IMG/VR virus record: IMGVR_UViG_3300030102_005977 | Location: 1 to 20,061 of that record | Strand: one strand, 5' to 3' | From: a virus | DNA: 20,061 nt | Shown here: positions 8,175-12,986 of the stretch, piece by piece | Layout: each line of letters opens with the position of its first letter | Position numbering within the stretch: position 1 is the stretch's first letter | Translations under genes and position numbers: made by a program | The notes under the pieces: generated by a model | Told to the model about the DNA's origin: nothing | The model's input: the letters and a program-made list of their open reading frames with translations, nothing else | The model's database searches: none

Positions 8175-8288
8175 ATGCCTGGAATGATGAAAAAGCCAAA
8201 GGTCATGCCAAAGCGCAGACCGACCAGAGCTGCTGCTAAAAAGAAAATGGCACCACGCCGTCGCACCGCCCGGCGCATGTCTTACTAA
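8175..8288 (+). CDS. Tiny protamine-like basic protein (37 aa)
   Basis: ATG 7 nt after the previous stop, with GAGGG just upstream as a possible Shine-Dalgarno. The 37-residue product is about half Lys/Arg (KKPKVMPKRRPTRAAAKKKM, then RRRTARRMSY) with Pro and Ala as spacers and no acidic residue at all. The composition resembles protamine-like DNA-condensing peptides (inference from charge only). The TAA overlaps the next ATG by one base, which supports it as a real gene despite its size. Confidence 0.5.
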   Translation: MPGMMKKPKVMPKRRPTRAAAKKKMAPRRRTARRMSY

Positions 8289-8461
8289 TGGCACCAAGAA
8301 AAAAATCGTCTGGCCCAAAGCCAACCAATCCAAAGCTCTACGCCACTGTGAAAGCTGCGGCCAAGCGCAAGTTCGATGTCTATCCATCGGCCTATGCAAA
8401 TGCCTGGCTGGTGCGTGAATACAAAAAGCGCGGCGGCAAGTATCGAGGCAAAAAGCCATGA
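8288..8461 (+). CDS. Small basic phage protein, YKKRGG-type (57 aa)
   Basis: ATG overlaps the previous TAA. The sequence KPTNPKLYATVKAAAKRKFD, then VYPSAYANAWLVREYKKRGGKYRG, belongs to a family frequent in large phages and giant viruses (I believe named DUF5872 in Pfam; from memory). The conserved FDVYPSAYANAW and EYKKRGG segments are complete. Function is unknown; it is often found with other tiny basic structural-region genes. Its stop overlaps the next start (ATGA). Confidence 0.65.
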   Translation: MAPRKKSSGPKPTNPKLYATVKAAAKRKFDVYPSAYANAWLVREYKKRGGKYRGKKP

Positions 8462-8703
8462 GCCTGAAGAAGTGGTTCAAGCAGGACTGGGTAGACATTA
8501 GCGCGCCAAAGAAGGGCGGTGGCTTCCAGAAGTGCGGCAGATCCTCAGCCTCTAAAAGCAAAAGGGGCTATCCCAAATGCGTGCCGGCAGCGAAAGCTGC
8601 CCGCATGACCAAGGCTGAACGAACATCAGCCGTGCGCCGCAAGCGATCACGCCGCCAAGGCGTGGGCGGCAAACCTACCAACGTCGCTACCTTTGCCCGC
8701 TGA
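8458..8703 (+). CDS. Small basic Cys-containing phage protein (81 aa)
   Basis: ATGA overlap with the preceding gene. It reads LKKWFKQDWVDISAPKKGGG, then FQKCGRSSASKSKRGYPKCVP and AAKAARMTKAERTSAVRRKRS. The WVDI-x-x-PKKGGG...CGR...YPKCVP pattern recurs in small phage and giant-virus proteins of unknown function (DUF6321-like from memory, unverified). The two Cys could bind metal or form a disulphide. It is the last gene of the rightward late block. Its stop codon abuts the first ACCGTACC integrase arm repeat. Confidence 0.65.
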   Translation: MSLKKWFKQDWVDISAPKKGGGFQKCGRSSASKSKRGYPKCVPAAKAARMTKAERTSAVRRKRSRRQGVGGKPTNVATFAR

Positions 8704-8730
8704 CCGTACCCGACCGTACCTAACCGTACC
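8703..8730 (+). repeat. Left-arm direct repeats ACCGTACC x3 (candidate integrase arm sites)
   Basis: ACCGTACC occurs at 8703-8710, 8713-8720 and 8723-8730, exactly 10 bp apart, i.e. one helical turn. The same octamer reappears on the other side of the tRNA core. Tandem, phased short repeats flanking an att core are the signature of arm-type binding sites for the N-terminal domain of tyrosine integrases. Confidence 0.7.
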
Positions 8731-8826
8731 TTTTTCTGGCGTATGCTGGCTCACTGTGCTACCCACGTTGATAGCAAAAACGGCGGTTTTTCACGGATTT
8801 CAACGGAATAGCTACAGGTTTAAGCG

Positions 8827-8873
8827 GCTTTGCAAGCAGGAGGTCGTCGGTTCGATCCCGTCTGGCTCCACCA
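8827..8873 (+). other. attP: attP core: 3' half of tRNA-Ala(TGC)
   Basis: The 47 nt run from the anticodon loop (TTTGCAA, anticodon TGC at 8831-8833) through the 3' anticodon stem GCAGG, variable loop, T-loop TTCGATC and acceptor 3' strand to the encoded CCA. Sequence upstream of 8827 no longer fits a tRNA (no D arm, no 5' acceptor strand, and only part of the 5' anticodon stem). This is therefore a tRNA fragment, as expected for an attP that restores the 3' end of the host gene on integration. The fragment matches alphaproteobacterial tRNA-Ala(TGC), usually located in the rRNA operon. Exact crossover limits need attL/attR. Confidence 0.85.
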
Positions 8874-8903
8874 TACCCTTCCCCCTGTAATCGTTGAATA
8901 AAT

Positions 8904-8939
8904 AGCCGTCTGGGCCTGCGCCTTGGCGGCTGTTTTTTT
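8904..8939 (+). terminator. Rho-independent terminator between attP core and integrase
   Basis: The stem AGCCGTC (8904-8910) pairs with GGCGGCT (8925-8931) through one G-T wobble. An inner GGGC/GCC extension lies within the loop, and a run of seven T follows at 8933-8939. It would stop rightward late transcription, or host tRNA transcription after integration, before it reaches the integrase. Confidence 0.8.
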
Positions 8940-8943
8940 GGTG

Positions 8944-8980
8944 ACCGTACCGAAAACCGTACCTTTTTTGTATCTGTACC
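8944..8980 (+). repeat. Right-arm repeats ACCGTACC x2 plus a degenerate copy
   Basis: ACCGTACC is at 8944-8951 and 8956-8963 (12 bp apart), with a partial copy CTGTACC at 8974-8980. Same orientation as the three left-arm copies. Together they flank the tRNA core and the terminator, giving a two-armed attP. The last copy touches the operator dyad at the integrase promoter. Confidence 0.65.
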
Positions 8981-8998
8981 TTGTCGCACTACGACAAG
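8980..8998. promoter_or_regulatory. Repressor operator dyad at the integrase promoter
   Basis: Perfect dyad CTTGTCG-N5-CGACAAG. The same 7-bp arms and 5-bp spacer recur at 12958-12976 and, with changes, at 13731-13749 beside the repressor gene. It covers the -35 element of the integrase promoter, so bound repressor would block integrase transcription. Confidence 0.7.
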
Positions 8999-9009
8999 TT
9001 GCTTATATT
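8981..9009 (+). promoter_or_regulatory. Integrase promoter (sigma70-like)
   Basis: -35 TTGTCG at 8981-8986, a 17-bp spacer, and -10 TATATT at 9004-9009. The start of transcription would fall near 9016, followed by AGGGAGG at 9022-9028 and the ATG at 9034. The -35 is half of the operator dyad. Confidence 0.65.
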
Positions 9010-9033
9010 AATACGGTAATTAGGGAGGTTTTC

Positions 9034-10203
9034 ATGGCTAAAACAAAGTGGCTTTTGCCGGTTCGCCAACGCAAAGACGCAGGCACCTGGTTCATCGACG
9101 CACGCAAGATCGGCCTGTCTCAGAAGTATGTGCCAGAGGGTATGCAGTTCTGGACAGAGGATGAAGCTGGCCAGGCTGCGAATCATCTGTGGTCAGATCA
9201 CAATCGCGGGCTGGTCGTCAAAGCTGATCCGGTCACCATCGGCCAAGAAGCTGCCGATGACTTCCTGGCGTTTGTGAAAGGTCGGGCCGAGGTGGGCGAG
9301 ATTCAATCTACCACCCATGCTGAAACGGCGCACAACCTGGCCATCGGTCTGGCAATCAAGATTGACGGCAAGCCAATTGCCAAGCACGACCTGGGCAAGC
9401 TAATCAACCGCGTCACGTTTGAGCGTGTTCGACTTGCGATACTCCGCGCTGTGCAGACGGAAGGCAAAAGTGCGTCCACACAGCAGCACCGCGTCAAGGC
9501 ACTCAAGCAGTTCTTCAACTACTGCTGGGGCAAGGGTTGGGTCACATTGAACCCAATGGACAAGATGGAGCTGACCGGCACTAGCGCCCGCCAGAACCGT
9601 GCGCCGCGCATCCAGACAGAAACTATCCGATGCCTGATGCGTGACGGCTTGGTCGGTGAGACCTTGGTCAGCCGTGCGATGGTTGCGGTCGCTCTGGCCA
9701 CTGGGATGCGCCAGGGTGAGCTACGCGGCCTGCAGTGGCAGGACATCGACTTTGAATTAGAGGAAGTTCGCATCGAGCGTGCGGTCAAGAAGGACGGCAA
9801 GATCGGCCCACCGAAAACTAAAGCTGGCTTTCGTACCATCGACATCGAGCCTAATGCCTTGCAGCTTGCACGCGAATGGAGACTGCAGTCACGCCACAGC
9901 CGTCCGACAGACTTTGTGTTTGCCACCGCTGCTGGCTTTCCTAAGCAGTACAAAACACTTTCCGCACTGATGGATCGCGCATCGGATCGTGCCGGCATTG
10001 AGCGGATGCTGTGGGGCGATATGCGCCACTTCTTTGCCTCAACGCAGCTTAGCAAGCTAGGTGAAGACTGGCCTGAAGTGTCCAGGCAGATGGGGCATGA
10101 GGATGAGGCGTTCACAATGCGCCAATACGGCCACTATGTTAAGAACGCTGACAAGAAGGCCAAGGTGAAGAACAACATGGCCGAGGCAATCTGGGGCAAA
10201 TGA
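9034..10203 (+). CDS. int: Tyrosine recombinase integrase
   Basis: 389 aa from ATG 9034, chosen because AGGGAGG lies 5 nt upstream; the frame is open further up, but that would run through the promoter and arm sites. The N-terminal part (1-60) should bind arm sites. The SAM-like core-binding domain is at about 65-180 (STQQHRVKALKQFFNYCWGK). The catalytic domain follows, with box I R226 in ATGMRQGELRGL, a beta-hairpin Lys in PPKTKAG (K261 or K263), box II R331 in WGDMRHFFAS, H355 in MGHED and the nucleophile Y365 in QYGHY. The first His of the usual H-x-x-R in box II is Gly here. It would catalyse integration at tRNA-Ala via the adjacent attP. Confidence 0.92.
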   Translation: MAKTKWLLPVRQRKDAGTWFIDARKIGLSQKYVPEGMQFWTEDEAGQAANHLWSDHNRGLVVKADPVTIGQEAADDFLAFVKGRAEVGEIQSTTHAETAHNLAIGLAIKIDGKPIAKHDLGKLINRVTFERVRLAILRAVQTEGKSASTQQHRVKALKQFFNYCWGKGWVTLNPMDKMELTGTSARQNRAPRIQTETIRCLMRDGLVGETLVSRAMVAVALATGMRQGELRGLQWQDIDFELEEVRIERAVKKDGKIGPPKTKAGFRTIDIEPNALQLAREWRLQSRHSRPTDFVFATAAGFPKQYKTLSALMDRASDRAGIERMLWGDMRHFFASTQLSKLGEDWPEVSRQMGHEDEAFTMRQYGHYVKNADKKAKVKNNMAEAIWGK

Positions 10204-10206
10204 GAA

Positions 10207-10224
10207 GGGGCGCTACCGCGCCCC
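10207..10224. other. GC-rich hairpin between convergent int and leftward operon
   Basis: GGGGCGC-TACC-GCGCCCC, a perfect 7-bp stem with a 4-nt loop, 4 nt after the int stop and overlapping the stop of the leftward 42-aa gene. No T-run follows on either strand, so it may be a weak or bidirectional terminator or an mRNA 3'-end stabiliser. Confidence 0.5.
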
Positions 10225-10341
10225 AACTACCAGATTCAAGAAACGCTGCCAGATCGTTGGCGGCGTTTTCTTTTTGCGCCAGTAAGCCTTGATGGCCTCA
10301 CTCTGACGCGCACGCTGTTCTGGCGTCCACTTCCTGCCCAT
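10213..10341 (-). CDS. Small basic protein (42 aa), last gene of leftward operon
   Basis: ATG at 10341 on the minus strand, preceded by a strong AGGAGG about 6 nt away that lies inside the end of the Xis-like gene; the two overlap by 44 nt. The product MGRKWTPEQRARQSEAIKAY, then WRKKKTPPTIWQRF..., starts with the TPEQRARQSEAIKAYW motif. I recognise this in short phage proteins and at the termini of phage regulators, where it may bind nucleic acid. The function is unknown. It lies antisense to the int terminator, so the two transcripts would overlap. Confidence 0.55.
   Translation of the reverse strand: MGRKWTPEQRARQSEAIKAYWRKKKTPPTIWQRFLNLVVGAR
10242..10275 (+). terminator. Rho-independent terminator after integrase
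   Basis: AACGCTGCC (10242-10250) pairs with GGCGGCGTT (10259-10267) with one G-T wobble, loop of 8 nt, followed by TTCTTTTT. Oriented to end int transcription. It sits inside the antisense 42-aa gene, on the opposite strand. Confidence 0.65.
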
Positions 10342-10522
10342 AATGTCCTCCTGCTAGTCGGTTGATTTCTGCACGCGGGATGTAGAACTTTGCGCCATCC
10401 TGCACTGCCTGGATGATGCCTTGCTCGATCCAGCGCTTCACTCTGCGCCGCTCATTGTCGTTGTATTGACCAAGGAGCAACACGCACGCCTCAGATAACG
10501 GCAACAGCGCTTGCCTAGCCAT
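10298..10522 (-). CDS. Excisionase-like (Xis/MerR-type) DNA-binding protein
   Basis: 74 aa from ATG 10522, overlapping the upstream gene's stop by 8 nt; longer upstream reading of the frame is only a shadow of that gene. The motif LSEACVLLLGQYNDNERRRVKRWIEQGIIQAV, followed by GAKFYIPRAEINRLAGG, is a winged-helix of Xis or 'DNA-binding, excisionase family' type: a helix-turn-helix, a position choosing between residues, then the 'wing' (x-YIPRAEI). By size, fold and position beside int it probably directs excision or represses an early promoter. Being in the leftward operon, its expression would follow loss of repression. Confidence 0.65.
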   Translation of the reverse strand: MARQALLPLSEACVLLLGQYNDNERRRVKRWIEQGIIQAVQDGAKFYIPRAEINRLAGGHYGQEVDARTACASE

Positions 10523-10931
10523 TCTTGGCCTGCTGATAGCTGAAGCCACCTTGCGGGGCTGGTTGCTGGGGCGCAAAGCCGCCCTGGGCCGGCTGTTGCG
10601 GCGCTGGCTGCTGAGGGGCAAAGCCCTGCGGTGCCGGCTGCTGTGGCGCGAAACCTGGCTGCGCTTGCTGTTCCTGAGCCGGCTGCTGGCTCTGATATGG
10701 ATCAAGCACGTCATTGAACATTTTGGCCTTAGTCACGTCCTCATAGCGGTCGTTGACCTTCTTCTGCATCGAGAAGCCTGGGCGCTGGTTGGTTGCATGA
10801 TAGTGCGCCATCACGGCTTCCAGCAGCGCTGGATCTGTGATGTTTAGCCAGCAGCTCATGCTAACGCGATCAGATACACTGAACCCGCTCACAAGCTGCA
10901 GCTTGCCGTTCTTGAAGTCAGGTGCTGCCAT
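10515..10931 (-). CDS. Putative ssDNA-binding/recombination-partner protein with Q/P-rich tail
   Basis: 138 aa from ATG 10931 (AAGGAG 7 nt upstream). The N-terminal ~80 residues form a compact domain (FKNGKLQLVSGFSVSDRVSM, then CWLNITDPALLEAVMAHYHATNQRPGF). The C-terminal ~55 residues are low complexity with three copies of GFAPQQPAPQ, ending QQAKNG. A folded domain plus a disordered Gln/Pro/Gly tail just after an annealing-protein gene recalls phage SSB-like proteins, but I see no clear OB-fold motif or acidic tip. Function is inferred by context. Overlaps the upstream gene by 14 nt. Confidence 0.55.
   Translation of the reverse strand: MAAPDFKNGKLQLVSGFSVSDRVSMSCWLNITDPALLEAVMAHYHATNQRPGFSMQKKVNDRYEDVTKAKMFNDVLDPYQSQQPAQEQQAQPGFAPQQPAPQGFAPQQPAPQQPAQGGFAPQQPAPQGGFSYQQAKNG
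10550..10670 (-). repeat. In-frame coding repeats (GFAPQQPAPQ units)
   Basis: Three near-identical units of about 10 codons (minus strand) built from GGCTTTGCGCCCCAGCAGCC-like DNA, with shorter PAQ/APQ variants between them. Such units can expand or contract by slippage and account for the tail of the host gene. Confidence 0.6.
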
Positions 10932-11484
10932 TTTCGATCTCCTTTTGTCTTTCAAGCCACACATTGTAAAGACGCTGGTAGGCGTCGGGATTTTCGTTCT
11001 GCAACCGCGCAATCTCAGCCGCGTTGTCTTGGTTCCACTGGTTCAAAGCAACCAACGTCTTCTTGCTTTTGATCTCAGCCTCAAGATTCTCATTGATAGT
11101 TGTGTCTTTCCGCTTGGCAGCGGTCAGCTCATTGGCGCTGGCGATCTGCCCGCCATGCAGGCCAAGGCAGGCCAAAGCACGGCCCCAGGCGCTCGTCTCG
11201 CAGTTCTCAATGGCGCTGGTGCGGTTCACATTGCTGCTGCCGCGTATCTCCTCAGCGTAACCGGTAGCGACTACGGTGCCGTCCTCACGCCGAATGTAAG
11301 CCTTCACGACGACGCGCTGGCCATCATCTGACACCAGTTCGCTTTCCAAGCTGTACGACTTGAAGTGCTGCCGGAAGACCTCAACGCGGGTGCTAACCTC
11401 GGTGTATTTCTTGCCCTTGAGCTGTAACCCCTGAGCGTTGGCCTGGTTGACGGCCTTCATGGCCTCAATGATGTCATTGCTCAT
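10918..11484 (-). CDS. Putative single-strand annealing protein (Erf/Rad52-like phage recombinase)
   Basis: 188 aa. The hallmark segment YAEEIRGSSNVNRTSAIENC, then ETSAWGRALACLGLHGGQIASANEL, is the conserved core of a phage family annotated as Erf-like or ssDNA-annealing recombination proteins. The C-terminal part is charged and helical (ALNQWNQDNAAEIARLQNEN). It sits in an operon with a PD-(D/E)XK exonuclease and an SSB-like gene, as in exonuclease/annealing systems such as lambda Exo/Beta. It would anneal complementary strands in phage recombination. Start overlaps the upstream gene by 11 nt. Family placement is from motif recall. Confidence 0.65.
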   Translation of the reverse strand: MSNDIIEAMKAVNQANAQGLQLKGKKYTEVSTRVEVFRQHFKSYSLESELVSDDGQRVVVKAYIRREDGTVVATGYAEEIRGSSNVNRTSAIENCETSAWGRALACLGLHGGQIASANELTAAKRKDTTINENLEAEIKSKKTLVALNQWNQDNAAEIARLQNENPDAYQRLYNVWLERQKEIENGST

Positions 11485-11827
11485 TCAGCGTCTCCAAAAA
11501 CTCACGACCGGCTGCTGTGATCTGCCAGACGACTTCTTTGCGGCCACGGTCGTTTTTCTCGCGGCGCTGGCTGTCTTCAACCAGCTTCATGCGGTCAAGC
11601 TCTGTCAGGCGAGGTTTGACGCTGTAAATCCAAGCGCCCATTTTCTGGGCCACTTGACTGCCGGTCATCCCTGCCGGCGCGTCTCTGAGAGCTGTGAGAG
11701 CCTCCAACCGCAGGCCGGTGACTTTCGGGGCCACGAACTCAGCAGCCTCAATCTCAGTGTCTCTGGCGTCCTTGTGGACGTTGGGGCCGGCGCGACCAGG
11801 CCATTCAAGCAAATCCTGCTGCACCAT
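11474..11827 (-). CDS. Winged-helix DNA-binding protein (117 aa)
   Basis: Start ATG 11827 follows the stop of the small TM gene by one base, with a G-rich stretch before it as a weak ribosome site. Residues about 45-115 read ALTALRDAPAGMTGSQVAQK, then MGAWIYSVKPRLTELDRMKLVED and a basic wing EKNDRGRKEVVWQITAAGREFL. This is a MarR/PadR-style winged helix with the usual 'K-x-W-x-x-T-x-x-G' ending. Acts as a DNA binder, perhaps a regulator or replication-recombination accessory. A longer reading upstream of ATG is only the out-of-frame TM gene. Confidence 0.65.
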   Translation of the reverse strand: MVQQDLLEWPGRAGPNVHKDARDTEIEAAEFVAPKVTGLRLEALTALRDAPAGMTGSQVAQKMGAWIYSVKPRLTELDRMKLVEDSQRREKNDRGRKEVVWQITAAGREFLETLNEQ

Positions 11828-11828
11828 T

Positions 11829-11996
11829 TCAGCCCCCCAACAACGAAAGAAGGACGACAAAGCACCAAAGGCTAAACAATACAAACAACGCCATTGCCAC
11901 GACGCCCATGATCCGCAGGAACTCCCGCAGACGGCTGTAGGGACGCAAAGGACGGCCAGCTTCATCAACGTGAAGCCATACAAGGTTTCTGTTCAT
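11829..11996 (-). CDS. Small single-TM protein (55 aa) in the recombination operon
   Basis: ATGA overlap with the exonuclease stop, and its own stop lies one base from the next ATG, so it is a coupled gene. The N-terminal ~28 residues are polar (NRNLVWLHVDEAGRPLRPYS). The remainder is one long hydrophobic helix (IMGVVAMALFVLFSLWCFVV, then LLSLLGG). Probably an inner-membrane protein, N-terminus cytoplasmic. Early-expressed small membrane proteins of phages often act in superinfection exclusion or host takeover, but nothing in the sequence decides this. Confidence 0.6.
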   Translation of the reverse strand: MNRNLVWLHVDEAGRPLRPYSRLREFLRIMGVVAMALFVLFSLWCFVVLLSLLGG

Positions 11997-12913
11997 CGGA
12001 ACCCCCATGCTGTTTTTGCTTGTTTGAGGACTTCAGGACGGACATCCCAAGCCCAAAAATGGCCGAAATCTGGCTCGACCAGCGTCAGCAGCTCCTCAAC
12101 GGAATCTGCCTTCTTGAGAAGGTTTTCACGCACCTGGCATTTTGCGGTGATCTGGTTCAGCGCGGCCTGCATACCCTCGGTGGTGAGGCGATCACAGTTG
12201 GCGGCGCTGAAGACGCGGTGGCCGGTGGCATTGGCGTAGACGATGAGCTGGGGCTTGCCAGTGGCAGACCAGTAACCGGCGACCTGGCAAACGTGCGACC
12301 AGTCTGGCTGTTGTGGCAGGCTGGCGGCAGACTTACCTGACTTGGCTTTAGCGCTAAACCGTGACCACTTGGTCTTCAGCTCAACCTGACCACTGAAGTC
12401 TGGGAACCCGCTGTAGGGCAGCTCAAGCCCCGGCAGGCGCGTCAGCACCTCGCTCTCGCCGGTGATGCGGTTCAGCCCCAGCTCACGATGCGCTGCCATC
12501 ACGCCCTCAACAGCGTGCTGCGCTACATCTGCCAGCTCATCACGGTTGATTGCCGCCTTGTCAGCATCTTTGCCGTGATCCCAGTCACGCGGCTGATACT
12601 CATCCATTGCAGCCATACCGTGACGCAACGCCTCATCAAAGGTCATGTCATCGACAAGGTGCTTGTTGGCAATGTCTTGCGTAATGCGACCAGCCGCCAT
12701 GTTGGCGTTGTCGTCTTTGAAAATCTTGATGATCTGCCTGGCGTATTCTTTGTCGCCTACAAGTTCGTCTTTAAGTATCCGCCAACAACGGTTGAGAAGC
12801 GGGCGCACGACGCATTTGTCGTAAAAAGTCTTACAAACAGGGCGGGATTCCGGGTTGGAATGATGAAAATAATGTTTTTCAGTGGCCCAGGTGGGCGCAA
12901 ATGGGAAGGACAT
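11993..12913 (-). CDS. PD-(D/E)XK exonuclease (YqaJ/Cas4/RecB-like), phage recombination nuclease
   Basis: 306 aa from ATG 12913; a TTG six codons earlier is possible but less likely. The nuclease core is at about 165-215: GFPDFSGQVELKTKW (D172, E178, K180), then DWSHVCQVAGYW (Q210), i.e. motif II, motif III ExK and the QxxxY motif of RecB-like nucleases. The N-terminal ~140 residues are helical. It would degrade one DNA strand to feed the annealing protein encoded downstream. First gene of the leftward operon behind an operator-controlled promoter. The ATG has no good Shine-Dalgarno, and a hairpin lies 10 nt upstream. Confidence 0.75.
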   Translation of the reverse strand: MSFPFAPTWATEKHYFHHSNPESRPVCKTFYDKCVVRPLLNRCWRILKDELVGDKEYARQIIKIFKDDNANMAAGRITQDIANKHLVDDMTFDEALRHGMAAMDEYQPRDWDHGKDADKAAINRDELADVAQHAVEGVMAAHRELGLNRITGESEVLTRLPGLELPYSGFPDFSGQVELKTKWSRFSAKAKSGKSAASLPQQPDWSHVCQVAGYWSATGKPQLIVYANATGHRVFSAANCDRLTTEGMQAALNQITAKCQVRENLLKKADSVEELLTLVEPDFGHFWAWDVRPEVLKQAKTAWGFR

Positions 12914-12923
12914 AGAAAAACCC

Positions 12924-12944
12924 CAAGACAATCACCTTGTCTTG
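12924..12944 (-). promoter_or_regulatory. Leader hairpin upstream of the exonuclease gene
   Basis: Perfect 8-bp inverted repeat CAAGACAA-N5-TTGTCTTG. On the minus strand it is followed by GGGGTTTTTC and then the ATG at 12913. It would form near the very 5' end of the leftward mRNA and looks like a small attenuator or stability hairpin. The half TTGTCTTG also resembles the operator half-site. Confidence 0.45.
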
Positions 12945-12946
12945 AG

Positions 12947-12975
12947 GTTTATCATGCCTTGTCGTAAATCGACAA
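12947..12975 (-). promoter_or_regulatory. Leftward early promoter (PL-like)
   Basis: Minus-strand -35 TTGTCG (12975-12970) with a 16-17 bp spacer to GATAAA/ATAAAC (about 12953-12947). The -35 is again one half of the operator dyad. It would drive the recombination operon 12913-10213. The -10 is weak, so the call rests mainly on the shared architecture. Confidence 0.45.
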
Positions 12976-12976
12976 G
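12958..12976. promoter_or_regulatory. Repressor operator dyad for the leftward operon
   Basis: CTTGTCG-N5-CGACAAG, the same arms and spacing as at the integrase promoter. Lies between the repressor's 3' end and the exonuclease gene. A terminator was considered, but the minus strand has no T-run after it. Confidence 0.7.
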
Positions 12977-12986
12977 CTATTTTATT

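Noticed and set aside
8776-8791. AAAAAC-GGCG-GTTTTT hairpin left of the att core
   Set aside because: Could be a weak bidirectional terminator, but the stem is A/T-rich and the T-run is part of the stem; not strong enough to call.
9519-10115. 198-aa minus-strand open frame inside int
   Set aside because: Shadow of the integrase, Ser/Arg-rich with no recognisable fold.
12810-12835. Imperfect inverted repeat TTTGTCGTAA...TTACAAA in the exonuclease gene
   Set aside because: Shares TTGTCGTAA with the operator, but the second half and spacing do not fit the dyad; likely chance within coding DNA.
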